Origin: Chaetomium olivaceum
Taxonomy: Eukaryota; Ascomycota; Sordariomycetes; Sordariales; Chaetomiaceae
DNA: 64,000 bases
Reading direction: 5' to 3'
Assembly (NCBI GenBank): GCA_039881045.1
Contig: JAYWVB010000058.1
Coordinates: 124,001 to 188,000, forward strand
Numbering within the stretch: the first letter of the stretch is position 1; each line of letters opens with the position of its first letter. Under the pieces are notes generated by a model. That model was not told where the DNA came from, did no database searches, and saw only the letters and a list, made by a program, of their open reading frames with translations. Shown here in pieces: positions 25,303-35,350 of this stretch. Position numbers and translations under genes: made by a program.

Positions 25303-26114
25303 ATGGTTCGCAAAAAAGAGCACAACGCCAATTCGGCGATTTGCCGACATAAAGATTGCGATTTTTCTGATGAAGATGCGTCGCTGTTACGGTAAGTACA
25401 TACATACAACGCCGGGTGGGCGGGTCTCGGCGCACTCAGTATTGACTGTGGGTTTGTTTGTGTACCATGTCCGGTCGCTAACCTAACTGGTTTAGTGCCC
25501 ACATTGCTGTTGCTCACCCAGGACCTTTGATTTGCGACGACTGTGGCCGAGAAGTGCGTTCAAAAACCAGTCTCAAAAGTCATCGGGTAAGGCACGAGAA
25601 ACCGGACTGGTTGCGTTGCCCATTCTGTTACGAAGGATTCTTTCGTCAGGATATGCTAGGCAGTCACATCGTCTCTTCTCACCTACCTACTGTAGAGGTT
25701 ATCATCGACTTCGGTAAGTTCCCATTATATGCACGTTTAGTCAAGTAACTCCGAACGGCACTTGAACGAGCGTCGCTAATGGACACCCTTTTATTAGCCG
25801 TTTCTCACAAACACCCCGCGGTAATGGACCTGCCTGTGGGCCAGGGTGCAAGAGAAAACGAGCCTGAAAACCAACCTGGATTCATTCACGAACCTGAAAA
25901 CCAACCCGGATTCATTCACGAATCCGAACCCGAGCCTGAGCACGAGCTTCCAGTTGAGCCTGAGCCTGAGTTAGAAGCCGAGAATCAGCTCGACCCTGGG
26001 GTCGCTGCCGTGGGTTCTGAGCCCACGGAATTTGACGAGCAAATGTCGACGATCCACCCATTCTATGCGCTGCTTCTTGCGTGCGGGGCGGAGATGGAGG
26101 AGATGGAGACCTAG
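25303..26114 (+). CDS. Small three-finger C2H2 zinc-finger protein with acidic tail
   Basis: 207 aa from three exons (introns 25392-25495 and 25714-25797, both GTAAGT donors, in-frame joins). Finger 1 spans the first intron: CRHKDC ... LLRAHIAVAH (C-X4-C, H-X4-H). Finger 2: CDDCGREV ... SLKSHRVRH. Finger 3: CPFCYEGFF ... MLGSHIVSSH. The fingers fill the N-terminal half. The C-terminal half is Glu/Pro-rich with two perfect-frame copies of a ten-residue unit ending FIHE, then EPEPEHELPVEPEPELEAE, and the end GAEMEEMET. Probably a nuclear protein; whether it is a transcription factor is inference, since acidic tails also act as activation regions. The frame is intact. Divergent from RO10. Confidence 0.7.
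25863..25922 (+). repeat. 30-bp tandem duplication inside the zinc-finger gene
   Basis: Two adjacent 30-bp units (25863-25892, 25893-25922) differ at one base (cct/ccc), which is silent. Each encodes PENQPGFIHE. The unit length keeps the frame. Confidence 0.9.
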
Positions 26115-26783
26115 GAAGCCAAAGGTCCAAGCAAGGTCGCCGGCATGCGGCAGCTCGGATGTGGGACTTGGCGCCAAGACATGTACCTGGGCACATATCA
26201 AGATCAGATTAGATCCTGATAACGGTCTTGGCCTTGTCGCTTCCTTGCTGCTGCTGAATCGAGTCGGTTTTCAAGTGCCACTTGCAGGCACGCAATAAGT
26301 CTAGCAATCGGGCACATCATCCCCCTCGGTCAGCATCACAGCAATGATGTTCAGGGGATTCAGTTAATAGTTGAATGTCAACAAGGGCTTGTGATTGTAT
26401 CTTGTCGGACTGCCATGGAAATGGAATGTCCCAGTCACCTGGTGCTCGATCCCGCCTGCGTTCTGTTGGATGATTTTTGTCAATGGCTCCGGATCTAATC
26501 AATCAATCGAGCCCATCTCCGGCTCGACTCTCCACCCACTCCCAGGGTACTGAATCCTGGCGCGTCACTTGGCTACCACTAAGCTGCAAACAGCAGTCAA
26601 GACCTGCTTTCTCGACGACCCAGAACTGCCGGTTTCGGGGGATGTCGGTTCGTGTTGAAAATGTTGCTTCGGGCGGAGTCCTGTCGTGCCACATAAGATG
26701 CAGTGCTATTCTTCGCTGTCCCTTACGAAGTACTTACCACTTATTTTTCCATTGTTCCATTCTCAAGACCTCGACAGTAAACG
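26115..26783. other. Spacer and probable promoter of the siderophore transporter
   Basis: About 670 bp with no gene. It contains ATCAGATTA (26203-26211) and ATCCTGATAA (26213-26222), near matches to the ATCWGATAA element bound by fungal iron-responsive GATA repressors, about 560 bp before the transporter start. Confidence 0.4.
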
Positions 26784-28785
26784 ATGGCCATCCTCAAATC
26801 CAACCTGCTTTTCAACCGCAAGAAGCCAGCCAAGGCCGGCGCTCTAGAGTCACATGAGTCCTCACCTACTACCGACGTCGAGATGACAGCAGACGAAAAG
26901 ACGCTCAATGCCGAGGTTGTTGATTCTGGTATCGACGGTCTAAAAGGCAATGCACCACGCAACAATGTCCAAACTGGCGTGCAAAAGATCCAAGCCGTGA
27001 CCTTGACTTGGTCAAGGACGTCGATGCTTTCGATTCTCTGCCTGTATGCCCCTCGTCTTGCAACTAATGTCTCAATAATCCGACCACGTATTTGTATTAA
27101 TTCTCTCTAACTTGCTTCCTCCTTAGTCTTTGGCTTGTCACCTTGGCCAACGGATTCCGGACCGCCATCTTCTACAGTTTGACCCCTTATGCAACCAGTG
27201 ATTTCCAGAACCACTCGCTCTTAACGACCATCAACATCGCCTCCGGGGCCATAACGTCCGCATTGTATATTCCGGTTGCTAAGCTGGTTGACGTCTGGGG
27301 CCGTGCCGAAGGATGGTTGTTCATGGTCGGCTTATCGACCTTGGGGCTGATTATGATGGCTGCATCCAGAAATATCGAAACGTACTGTGCCGCGGACGTA
27401 AGTGAACTCCGGCTCCTGCACCTCGAATCTGTGGGCTGACCGTTACATACGACAGGTTTTCTATTCTGTCGGTTTCGCTGGAATGAACTACATTCTCTGC
27501 GTCCTTGCAGCCGATGTCACCAACCTCAGGAACCGTGGCATTGCATTTGCCTTCACCTCCTCTCCCTACATGATTACCGCCTTTGCGGGGTCGAAGGCTG
27601 CTGAGAAGTTTCTACAAAACGTCAGTTGGCGATGGGGATTTGGCGCCTTTGCCATTATCATCCCTTGTGTGGCCTCCCCCGTCTACTTTGTCCTGAAAGC
27701 TGGGCTGAGAAAGGCCGAGAAACAAGGCATCATCCAGCTCAGCGAACGTAGCGGCCGGACCTTGATGCAAAATATCAAGCATCACTTCTTCGAGTTTGAT
27801 AGTTAGTGAAAGCATGTCTTCTTCAAACCCAAGTATGCTGACCGTTTCTAGTCCCTGGGGTCATCCTCCTCGCTGGCGGTTTTACCATCTTCCTCCTTCC
27901 CTTCACGCTGGCATCTACCGCCCCCGACGGCTGGAAGACGACGATTACATTATTGGCATGATTGTTACGGGTTTCGTTCTAATCGTCCTGTTTGGTCTTT
28001 ACCAGGTCTACTGGGCCCCTCAACCATTCCTTAAGCACGAATTCCTCACTGACCGTACCGTTATCGGCGCCTGCCTACTCGATGCCACATATCAGATGTC
28101 CTACTACTGCTGGAACAGTTACTTTACCTCTTTCTTACAGGTTGTCAGTAACCTCGACGTCGCGGAAGCCGGTTACGTTGGGAGCACTTTCCAAGTCGTC
28201 TCGGGCGTCCTGCTCTTCCTCGTTGGGTACATCATCCGCAGAACCGGCTACTTCCGCTGGCTTCTGTTCGTCGGCGTGCCACTCTACATTTTTGCCCAAG
28301 GTCTCATGATCCACTTCCGGCAGCCCAATCAGTACATCGGCTACATCGTCATGTGCGAGATCTTCATCTCAGTTGCGGGAGCCACCTTCATCCTCATCAT
28401 GCAGCTCTCCGTCCTCGCGGCCGTCGATCACCAACACGTTGCCGCCGCTTTAGCTGTTCTGTTTGTTTCGGGCGGGATCGGTGGTTCCGTCGGCAACGCT
28501 ATCTCGGGCGCCATCTGGACTAACACCTTCCTTCCCGCGCTGCAGCGCAACCTCCCAGAATCGGCGCTTCCCAACATCACCATGATCTACTCGAGTCTGC
28601 CGACGCAGCTCAGCTATCCGGTCAACTCGCCCGAGCGGATTGCGATCCAGGAGTCGTATGGCTATGCCCAGACACGGATGTTGGCGGCTGGTACGGGTCT
28701 CATGGCGCTGAACTTTGCTTGGGTGGCCATGATTCGTAACTACAATGTTAAGAAGATGACGCAGACTAGCGGAGTTGTGTTCTAG
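26784..28785 (+). CDS. MFS siderophore-iron transporter (SIT/ARN family), one frame break
   Basis: Proton-coupled importer of ferric siderophores, 14 membrane helices, about 603 aa. Introns 27044-27126, 27398-27455 and 27802-27851 (donors GTATGC, GTAAGT, GTTAGT). Family marks: GVQKIQAVTLTWSR before helix 1, NGFRTAIFYSLTPYATSDF, LVDVWGRAEGW (MFS motif A region), GFAGMNYILCVLAADVTNLR, SWRWGFGAFAI, FLKHEFLTDRTVIGACL, YYCWNSYFTSFLQ, and the C-terminal NSPERIAIQESYGYAQTRML. The frame breaks near 27933-27944: STAPDGWK is in one frame and DDYIIGMIVTGF in the next, one base short (a GG that would need to be GGG is one solution). The substrate siderophore is not predictable. Function is firm; integrity is uncertain. 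Confidence 0.88.
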
Positions 28786-30077
28786 GCTGTGGTATGAGTG
28801 TCTAGGTGTGGACTGGAGTTGACCGGCGGTATCTAGCGATGCGGCGGGTATGTATGGCTAGCAAGGCCACCTGGCAGCCTATCGCACACCGGCCTAGCTA
28901 GGTATCTAGCTATCTTAAACGCTGCTCATTCATATTCACGGAAACTACGGTCTCACAATGCTTGTTAGGCGGTTCGACGAGCACTTGTTAGCTTATTGCT
29001 TTCTTGCTATCTTTAACCTTGCCTTTCTGGTTTTGCTGGTTAGCTATGGTTGATAAGTATTCTTCTCGTACTTGCCCACACAGCTGAGGATCAGCATCTA
29101 GCGGCCCAACCTCCAAATGCGTCCCGTGACCGCGTCGTGATTTTCACGTTTGATGTCGTGGACTTTTGGGACCGGTAGCAATTGAAGCTCGTGGTAGCTC
29201 CCATAACTTAAACAACGGTCATTACTGGTGCACTGGTGGTCGGCCATGATCTCAACAGTGATGATGACCGCGCTTGTATTTGCGTGTCACTGAGGTCTTA
29301 TCATATCATAGGTGTCTATGGGGTGTGTTGCAGTGACCAAGGACCTATCATCGGATTCGGCACACGACTGACCGCAGTGACGGTGTCGTGACGTTGCACA
29401 ATTCCCGCCAGCGCATCACAACCCGCATCGTATTTGTATTAGACAGCCATGGATATGTAACACTAGCAGTTGATTCAATTGCTCGTTGTTAATGTCTCAG
29501 TTGGATACAGATATGCAAAGCTTATGTGTTCGCAGGTGATGTGATGTGAGTAAATGAGTGGTGTTGTTGGATTGAAAGATGGAGTGACAGTGCGATGTTT
29601 GAACTGCGCCCTGTGCTGCTGTGTTGTGGGGAAGTTGCCACCAGGGTCTATCCAGGAGGAGCATCTGATGTGGAAAGGGGTTAGGGTTGGCCAAGCATTG
29701 GCCTGGCCGTTGCCCATCTGGCCAGTTGCTTGCGCCCCAATCTCGCATCAGCACATCTTGTGACCAAGAATCTCTGAACTCGGCGGCCACCCGAAATTGA
29801 CTGTCCTCCTGCAACACCAAATCGCCTCCACATCGGCAATTTACAACCAACACTCGCTTCCGAACCGCTGCGCACCTCGCGATTGACCCTCGATTCTCCG
29901 TTCTGCCTCTCACCATTCGCTTGAGGGGCGACGATAAAACCGGAATCCCCCGATGGCGGCGACAGTGGGCGTATAGTCCAACCTTATCGATACCATCTTC
30001 GACTTCTTCTCCCAAGATACCTTCGTTTCAAGCCTGGGCGATCCAGTGCCCGCCTAACGAGCCCACCACTGGGCTAG
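28786..30077. other. Intergenic, no gene seen
   Basis: About 1.3 kb between the two transporters. The 172-codon minus ORF at 29497-30015 has no motif and crosses the likely 5' leader of the downstream gene. Nothing else supported. Confidence 0.45.
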
Positions 30078-31974
30078 ATGACGGGTACCAAACGGTAGCC
30101 TCTGGCATTGCGTCAGGAACTACCGCCGGCGGAAACATGGCGCAGTATGTTACCAGGCTCAAAGGAAAGGAAGTTGGAACGAGTTGGAACTGACGGTTTC
30201 CCTTTTTCTGCAGCCAACGTCGAGCTCGTAACCCCAAGGTGGGCGGCGGCCACGCTTCCATGATGAGTAGCAACATCAACATCTTGAACACAAGTACGTC
30301 CAGACATGAAGACAGGAGACAGACAGGAAGCGAAGCGGGCGCTAACTAGGTATCGCAGTCATTGGGGCCGGAACTCTCGCTATGCCCGCGGCCATGTCCC
30401 ATTTTGGCGTCGTTCTGGGTATCTTGCTGATCTTGTGGTGCGGCCTCACGTCCGCGTTCGGCCTGTACCTCCAAGCACGCTGCGCTCGATATCTCGACAG
30501 GGGAACGTCGTCCTTCTTTGCCCTTTCGCAGATCACGTATCCGAATGCCGCCATCGTCTTTGAAGCCGCCATAGCGATAAAATGTTTTGGCGTGGGTGTT
30601 TCATACATGATCATCATTGGTGATCTCATGCCGGGCGTGGCTGAATCATTTGGCAGCGGGGACCTGGGTCTTCCGTTCCTGGATGACCGCAGGTTTTGGA
30701 TTACGGCCTTCTTCCTGCTGTTCATCATTCCGTTGAGCTTTCCGAAGCGGCTGGATTCGCTCAAGTACACGAGCATGGTCGCTCTTCTTGCTATTGGTTA
30801 CTTGGTCCTGCTGGTCGTTTACCACTTTGTGGCCGACGAGATCCCCAACGACCGAGATATCCGGATCATTACTTGGGAGGGACCGGTCGCTGCGTTGAGT
30901 ACGCTGCCGTGGTCATCTTTGCTTACACTTGCCACCAGAATGTGAGTAGTGACCCGCCTTGCTAGTTTTCTTGTCACGCTGACTCCTCATCCCAGATGTT
31001 TTCAATCTTGAACGAAATCAAGGACAACTCGCCGGGCAGCGTGGTAGCCGTTATCGGTTCGAGCATTGGTACCGCCGCATCTGTCTACATCTTGGTTGCT
31101 ATCACCGGCTACCTCACCTTTGGCAATGATGTCAAGGGCAACATCGTTGGCATGTGTAAGTGGCTTATCCAACCCTGACGTCTCACAACCCCACTAACAT
31201 CACGCCAGACCCCGTCTCCATCGCCTCCACCATTGCCAAGGCAGCCATCGTCGCGCTCGTGACATTCAGCATCCCTCTGCAAATCCACCCTTGCCGTGCC
31301 TCCATCGACGCCGTCCTTCGCTGGCGCCGCAGCGCCAGCAACCCGCGCTCCCCGATCGTACCCGGCGCCACCGTGGCCTCCCCCGGCGGGGGCAGCCAGC
31401 CGCTCCTCCCGTCGTCGGCCCGCGCCGCCTCCCCGACCCTCGACAGCCACGGTGCCCCCGTGCAGGCTATGTCGGAGCTACGCTTTGCCCTCATTACCAG
31501 CACCATCCTCGTGCTGAGCTACGTCACGGCTCTGCATGTTCGCTCGACCTTGACCGTGTGCTTGCCTACGTCGGCAGCACGGGGTCGACTTCCATATCGT
31601 TTATTCTCCCAGGGTTGTTCTACTACAAGATCAGCGATCCGAATAGCATCCACCACCAGCGCCTGTCCAAGGAGGACGACGACGCCGGGCTGGACGACGA
31701 CCTTGACGTCAACGACGCCGACGAGGAAGCGGCGGCGTCGTCCGGTGACGCTATGGCCGGCTCGGGCCTACTTTCAGCGAGCGTGGCCAGCTTGAGATCG
31801 ACAGCGAGCGGGGCGCGCGGGAGAGGCGGCTGGCTGCGGTCTCGACGGAAGTGGCGGTGGGACCTGGAGCACCTCGAGACGGGCCTGCTGCGGAAGCTGT
31901 CGGTCTGCTTGTCGGTGTATGGGTTCTGCGTTATGTTTGTGTGTCTGGGGATGAACATGTTTTTTAAGCACTAA
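30078..31974 (+). CDS. Vacuolar-type amino-acid transporter (AVT5/6-like, AAAP family), frame breaks
   Basis: Eleven-helix amino-acid/auxin permease family transporter, probably exporting amino acids from the vacuole; about 552 aa. Introns 30145-30213, 30294-30358, 30942-30995 and 31156-31208 all have good signals. Landmarks: ASMMSSNINILNTIIGAG then TLAMPAAMSHFG (helix 1), AYTCHQN before intron 3, MFSILNEIKDNSPGS, ITGYLTFGNDVKGNIV, GSTGSTSISFILPGLFYYK, and a long acidic loop. Three one-base losses are inferred: near 30083 just after the start (MTG then YQTVASG), at 30909 (STLP then VVIFAY) and near 31541 (ALHV then LDRVLAYVG). Adding one base at each makes the exon total divisible by three. 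The start at 30078 is inferred; an unshifted alternative is the ATG at 30137, giving a shorter N-terminus. Confidence 0.82.
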
Positions 31975-33063
31975 GGTAGGGTAGATTACCCGGGTACGCA
32001 CGTAGTTAGTTAGACGGGGTGCCTGCCGGGTCTGGATCGCGGTTGGCTTCGTTTGCGATCTGGAGACGACATCGTAACTGGGCATATGGGCGTAGATTTT
32101 GCGGGGGCGTTATCTAAGCAGGGGCGTTATCTAAGCAGGGGCGAGATGTGTGGATACAGTACAAGTAGATCTTTCGGGCCAGCGCGGGGTGTTGGTTGGG
32201 GCGATGGAGTTTGGGGCGGCGTCTGGGCGATTGCTTTTGGTTTTTGGAAAGGGTCTTGGGGGTTGTTGCAAGATATGCCGGGCATGTACAGGACGGTTGA
32301 TTGATACAGATGCATCGAAAGCAATATACGAGAATCCTCCCTTTTCCATTCCACATTGGGTGTTTCGTTTGCCGGGTCGTTGAGTCGGCCCGGTTGCGGG
32401 TGTGACTTGGTGCTGTGGGCTTGTGGCGGGTTGGACTGCATGCCACTGCAGTTTGGTGAATCTTGGTGCAACTAACTATTCGTATCACGGGGTTGGTGGG
32501 TAGGGCTTCCCAGGGTTGTCAATTCCCGGGGTGTAGAACAATGAAGACGTGTTGTTCATGGAGAGATTCTGTCTATGTTCTTGCAACCCAGTTACAGAGT
32601 CTACTGGCAGGGAAGCATCAGCAGGGTGTGCTCCAGACGCCCAACCTATCTTCAACACTCAACCGAGCCGCTTTCCCCATTTCGGGACCCTCAACACACG
32701 ACCGCAGCCCGGCCCGCAAGTAACCCAGCCCTCTCACTTGCTGTCGAGAACCTGGGACGTATCCACCAAACCGTCCATCATAACGGCTCGGTTCACTTGG
32801 CCCACTGAGATGGATATCGGCTGGGGTTGATAAATACTCGGGGGTCGATTCAGTTCGTCTCGCCGCTATCATACAATCCCCTCACCTAGAGCCCACCGTT
32901 CCCCGCAAAATAAAAGCGCCGTCGTATGTATGTACATGCCGTTAGATATCCTGTGTCGTCTACAGAGGTAGAAGGTCGGAAAGGTAAATGGATACAATTG
33001 TGATATGGTGCCATGTTGTTGGTTCATGTCAGGCGGTTGGTTTTGCTGATAGCCCCATGGTCA
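31975..33063. other. Convergent spacer, no gene seen
   Basis: About 1.1 kb between the amino-acid transporter and bS16m stops. Contains the short direct repeat at 32104-32137. No supported ORF. Confidence 0.5.
32104..32137. repeat. 17-bp direct repeat, two copies
   Basis: The unit ggggcgttatctaagca occurs at 32104-32120 and 32121-32137, followed by a third partial copy. It lies in the 3' spacer of the amino-acid transporter. No function is evident. Confidence 0.9.
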
Positions 33064-33561
33064 TCATGCCGCCTTCTTATCCCCTTGCGGTGCCCCCGGG
33101 CTCGGTTTCGCGGCTGGTCGGTATTTCGGCGGGAGGATGCCGACCTAACACAATCCCCTGGTTAGCTCTCCCTTCTTTTCCCAAGAACTCCATCTTGCGT
33201 TTGTATTCATACCAAAGACAGCAACCTCCACATGGTGTCGGTCGGTTGGGCGCCCACGCCGATCCAGTACTTGGCCCGCGTCGTGTCCAACTTGATGTCC
33301 TTGTGCAGCGCGCCTGAGTCGTCGTAAAGATCCGTCTTGGGGATCGGGTCGTAGGTGCCGATCACTTCGAGGGGACGGCTGTTGCGCGCGGTGCTGTGGG
33401 TGAGTGTTAGAGAGGGTCATGGTGGGGGAAGGGCTTGAGGGTTCTGGAAGGGGTGGTGGTGTTGGAGGAGGGGTAGGGTCATACCGCGCATGGGAGACGA
33501 CGATGTTGTAAAAAGGGGCGTTGGTGCGCCCGAAGCGGGCAAGCCGAATCTTGACCACCAT
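33064..33561 (-). CDS. MRPS16: Mitochondrial small-subunit ribosomal protein bS16m
   Basis: Nuclear-encoded component of the mitochondrial 37S subunit. 112 aa from three exons (introns 33394-33484 with GTATGA, 33145-33212 with GTATGA). The start reads MVVKIRLARFGRTNAPFYNI, the characteristic S16 opening. After intron 1 come RNSRPLEVIGTYDP, DIKLDTTRAKYWIGVGAQPT and, after intron 2, VGILPPKYRP. The S16 domain spans nearly the whole protein, followed by a short Ala/Pro/Lys tail. The native N-terminus of S16 doubles as import signal in fungi. The frame is intact. Confidence 0.95.
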
Positions 33562-34000
33562 TTTGCAGTGAGGGATTGATTATAAATTGCCGGTCACGGT
33601 TGGTCGTGTGTTGCAGGCTGGCTGGTACCTGCGGTGTTGAGTCCTGATTGTTCGATTCGACCGATCAAGCGTGCACAGGCCAGGCCGGAAATTTTGGACC
33701 CTTGCAACGGCTTCCGGCTTGGCGCTCGGGTGGGCCAACCAGAGGCGTCAATCGATCAGACGGCAGCTGGCTGTTCAAACAGGGCAGGCATTTGCTGGGT
33801 GCTCAGATGTTGGAGCAGCGTACAGGTGATGTCAGTTCCCCGTTCCCCTCCTTTGAAGCCAACCACGATATTTAGGTCGGAAAGCCCGCCGTTGCGCCCG
33901 TTTTCCACACCTTCTCAGAAAACTTTATTTCTCCTCTAACTGAACTAGAACACAGCACCAATTAATACTATTTCAACGGGTTCCTCACTGCCTATCAAGG
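33562..34000. promoter_or_regulatory. Divergent promoter region of MRPS16 and the NAD(P)HX epimerase
   Basis: 439 bp separate the two start codons, which face away from each other. Pyrimidine-rich just before 34001. No specific site is claimed. Confidence 0.5.
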
Positions 34001-35350
34001 ATGGCGTTAAAGGTGCGCACGATGGTTTTGGGTGTTAAAGTCGTCCCTTTCGGGAAAAGAGGCACCGGCCTGCCTGCTGTTTTGGTCCTTTTGACTTGGA
34101 TCTCTAACATTCCACATAACTCAGACTCTCTCGGCCAAGACGGCTGCAGCATTGGACAAGGAGCTGATGAGCACCGGCGCCTTTTCTCTCGACCAGCTCA
34201 TGGAGCTTGCCGGGCTCTCTGTGTCTCAAGTCGGTCGGTGCAAGAGCTTTCCCCACTAGCCTGCGATGAGATCAGTTGAGATTAATATAATGATGAAATG
34301 CAGTATACCGAGTCCATCCTCCAAACAAGGGAAAAAGGGTGTTGGTTGCTGTCGGTCCTGGCAATAATGGTGAGCGGCCTTTGTTTACTTTCGCTTGGTC
34401 AGTGCACTCATGAACTGCCGCTGCTCAGGGGGTGACGGTTTGGTCGCAGCCCGCCACTTGTACCAATACGGCTACCAACCGAGTGTCTATTATCCAAAAC
34501 GGCCCAAGAACGACCTATACCAGGTAAGCATCTTATTTTCTCTCGGTTTCGGACTTTTGCTGTCTTTTTCACCCTCGATGTGCATTCCGTGAGAGTTGGT
34601 CGTCAGGGTTACCCCTGAACAACAATGTGGAGCGGGGATGTCTTTTTTATTAGCGCTACTACTATTCTCAAGATACCCGCCCCCTCGCGGGTGTCGCCAT
34701 CAGCTCTTCGTGTACTTGCTGTTGTCTGTCCGCGGCCCAGCCCAGCCGGTTCTCGTTCTCTCCTCGGACAAGCCGCTGATTCGTGTGCGTAGCGGCTTGC
34801 CAAACAACTGGAAGCCCTCGACGTCCCCTTCGTGGATGACTTCCCGACCGCGCTGCAGTCGGCCGACCACGTTATCGATGCCATCTTTGGTTCGTCGATC
34901 CCTAGTCCCTTGTCTTCCAGTCCGTTCCGTTGTCGTTGTCTCCTAGCTAAACCGCCCTAGGCTTCAGCTTCTCGGGCGAGGTCCGGGAACCGTTCCCCGC
35001 GGTTATCCAGGCCATGGCGGAGACCAAAGTCCCCGTGATCTCGGTCGATGCTCCTTCTTCTTGGGATATCGAGGCAGGTCCTCCTAAGTCGGGTGTCGGC
35101 AGCAACTTCCACCCTGGTGTTCTGATCAGCCTAACGGCGCCCAAACCCCTGGTCAAGCACTTCCGGGGCCGCCACTTCATCGGGGGCCGGTGCGTACCTT
35201 GTCCGACCCTCGTTCTTCTGGTTGTCTTTGCTGAACTTCCTCGCTAGGTTTGTCGCGCCGGGGATTGCGAAGAAGTATGATTTTGACGTTCCGGCGTATG
35301 AGGGGATCGATCAAATTGTTGAAGTCGGGTCCGAAGGATTGAAACTCTAA
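34001..35350 (+). CDS. NNR1: NAD(P)H-hydrate epimerase (YjeF_N domain)
   Basis: Metabolite-repair enzyme that interconverts R- and S-NAD(P)HX so that the dehydratase can restore NAD(P)H. 236 aa from seven exons; introns 34013-34124, 34234-34303, 34370-34428, 34524-34792, 34890-34960 and 35190-35247. Exon 1 has four codons (MALK). Motifs in order: LSAKTAAALDKELMS, MELAGLSVSQVVYRVHP, VLVAVGPGNNGGDGLVAARH, HVIDAIFGFSFSGEVREPF, VPVISVDAPSSWDIEAG, LISLTAPKPLVKHFRGRHF, GGRFVAPGIAKKY. These cover the Rossmann-like YjeF_N fold with the NGGDG phosphate-binding loop and the catalytic Asp in SVDAPSSWD. No kinase/dehydratase domain is fused. Intron 2 uses an unusual GTCGGT donor. The frame is intact throughout. 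Confidence 0.93.
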
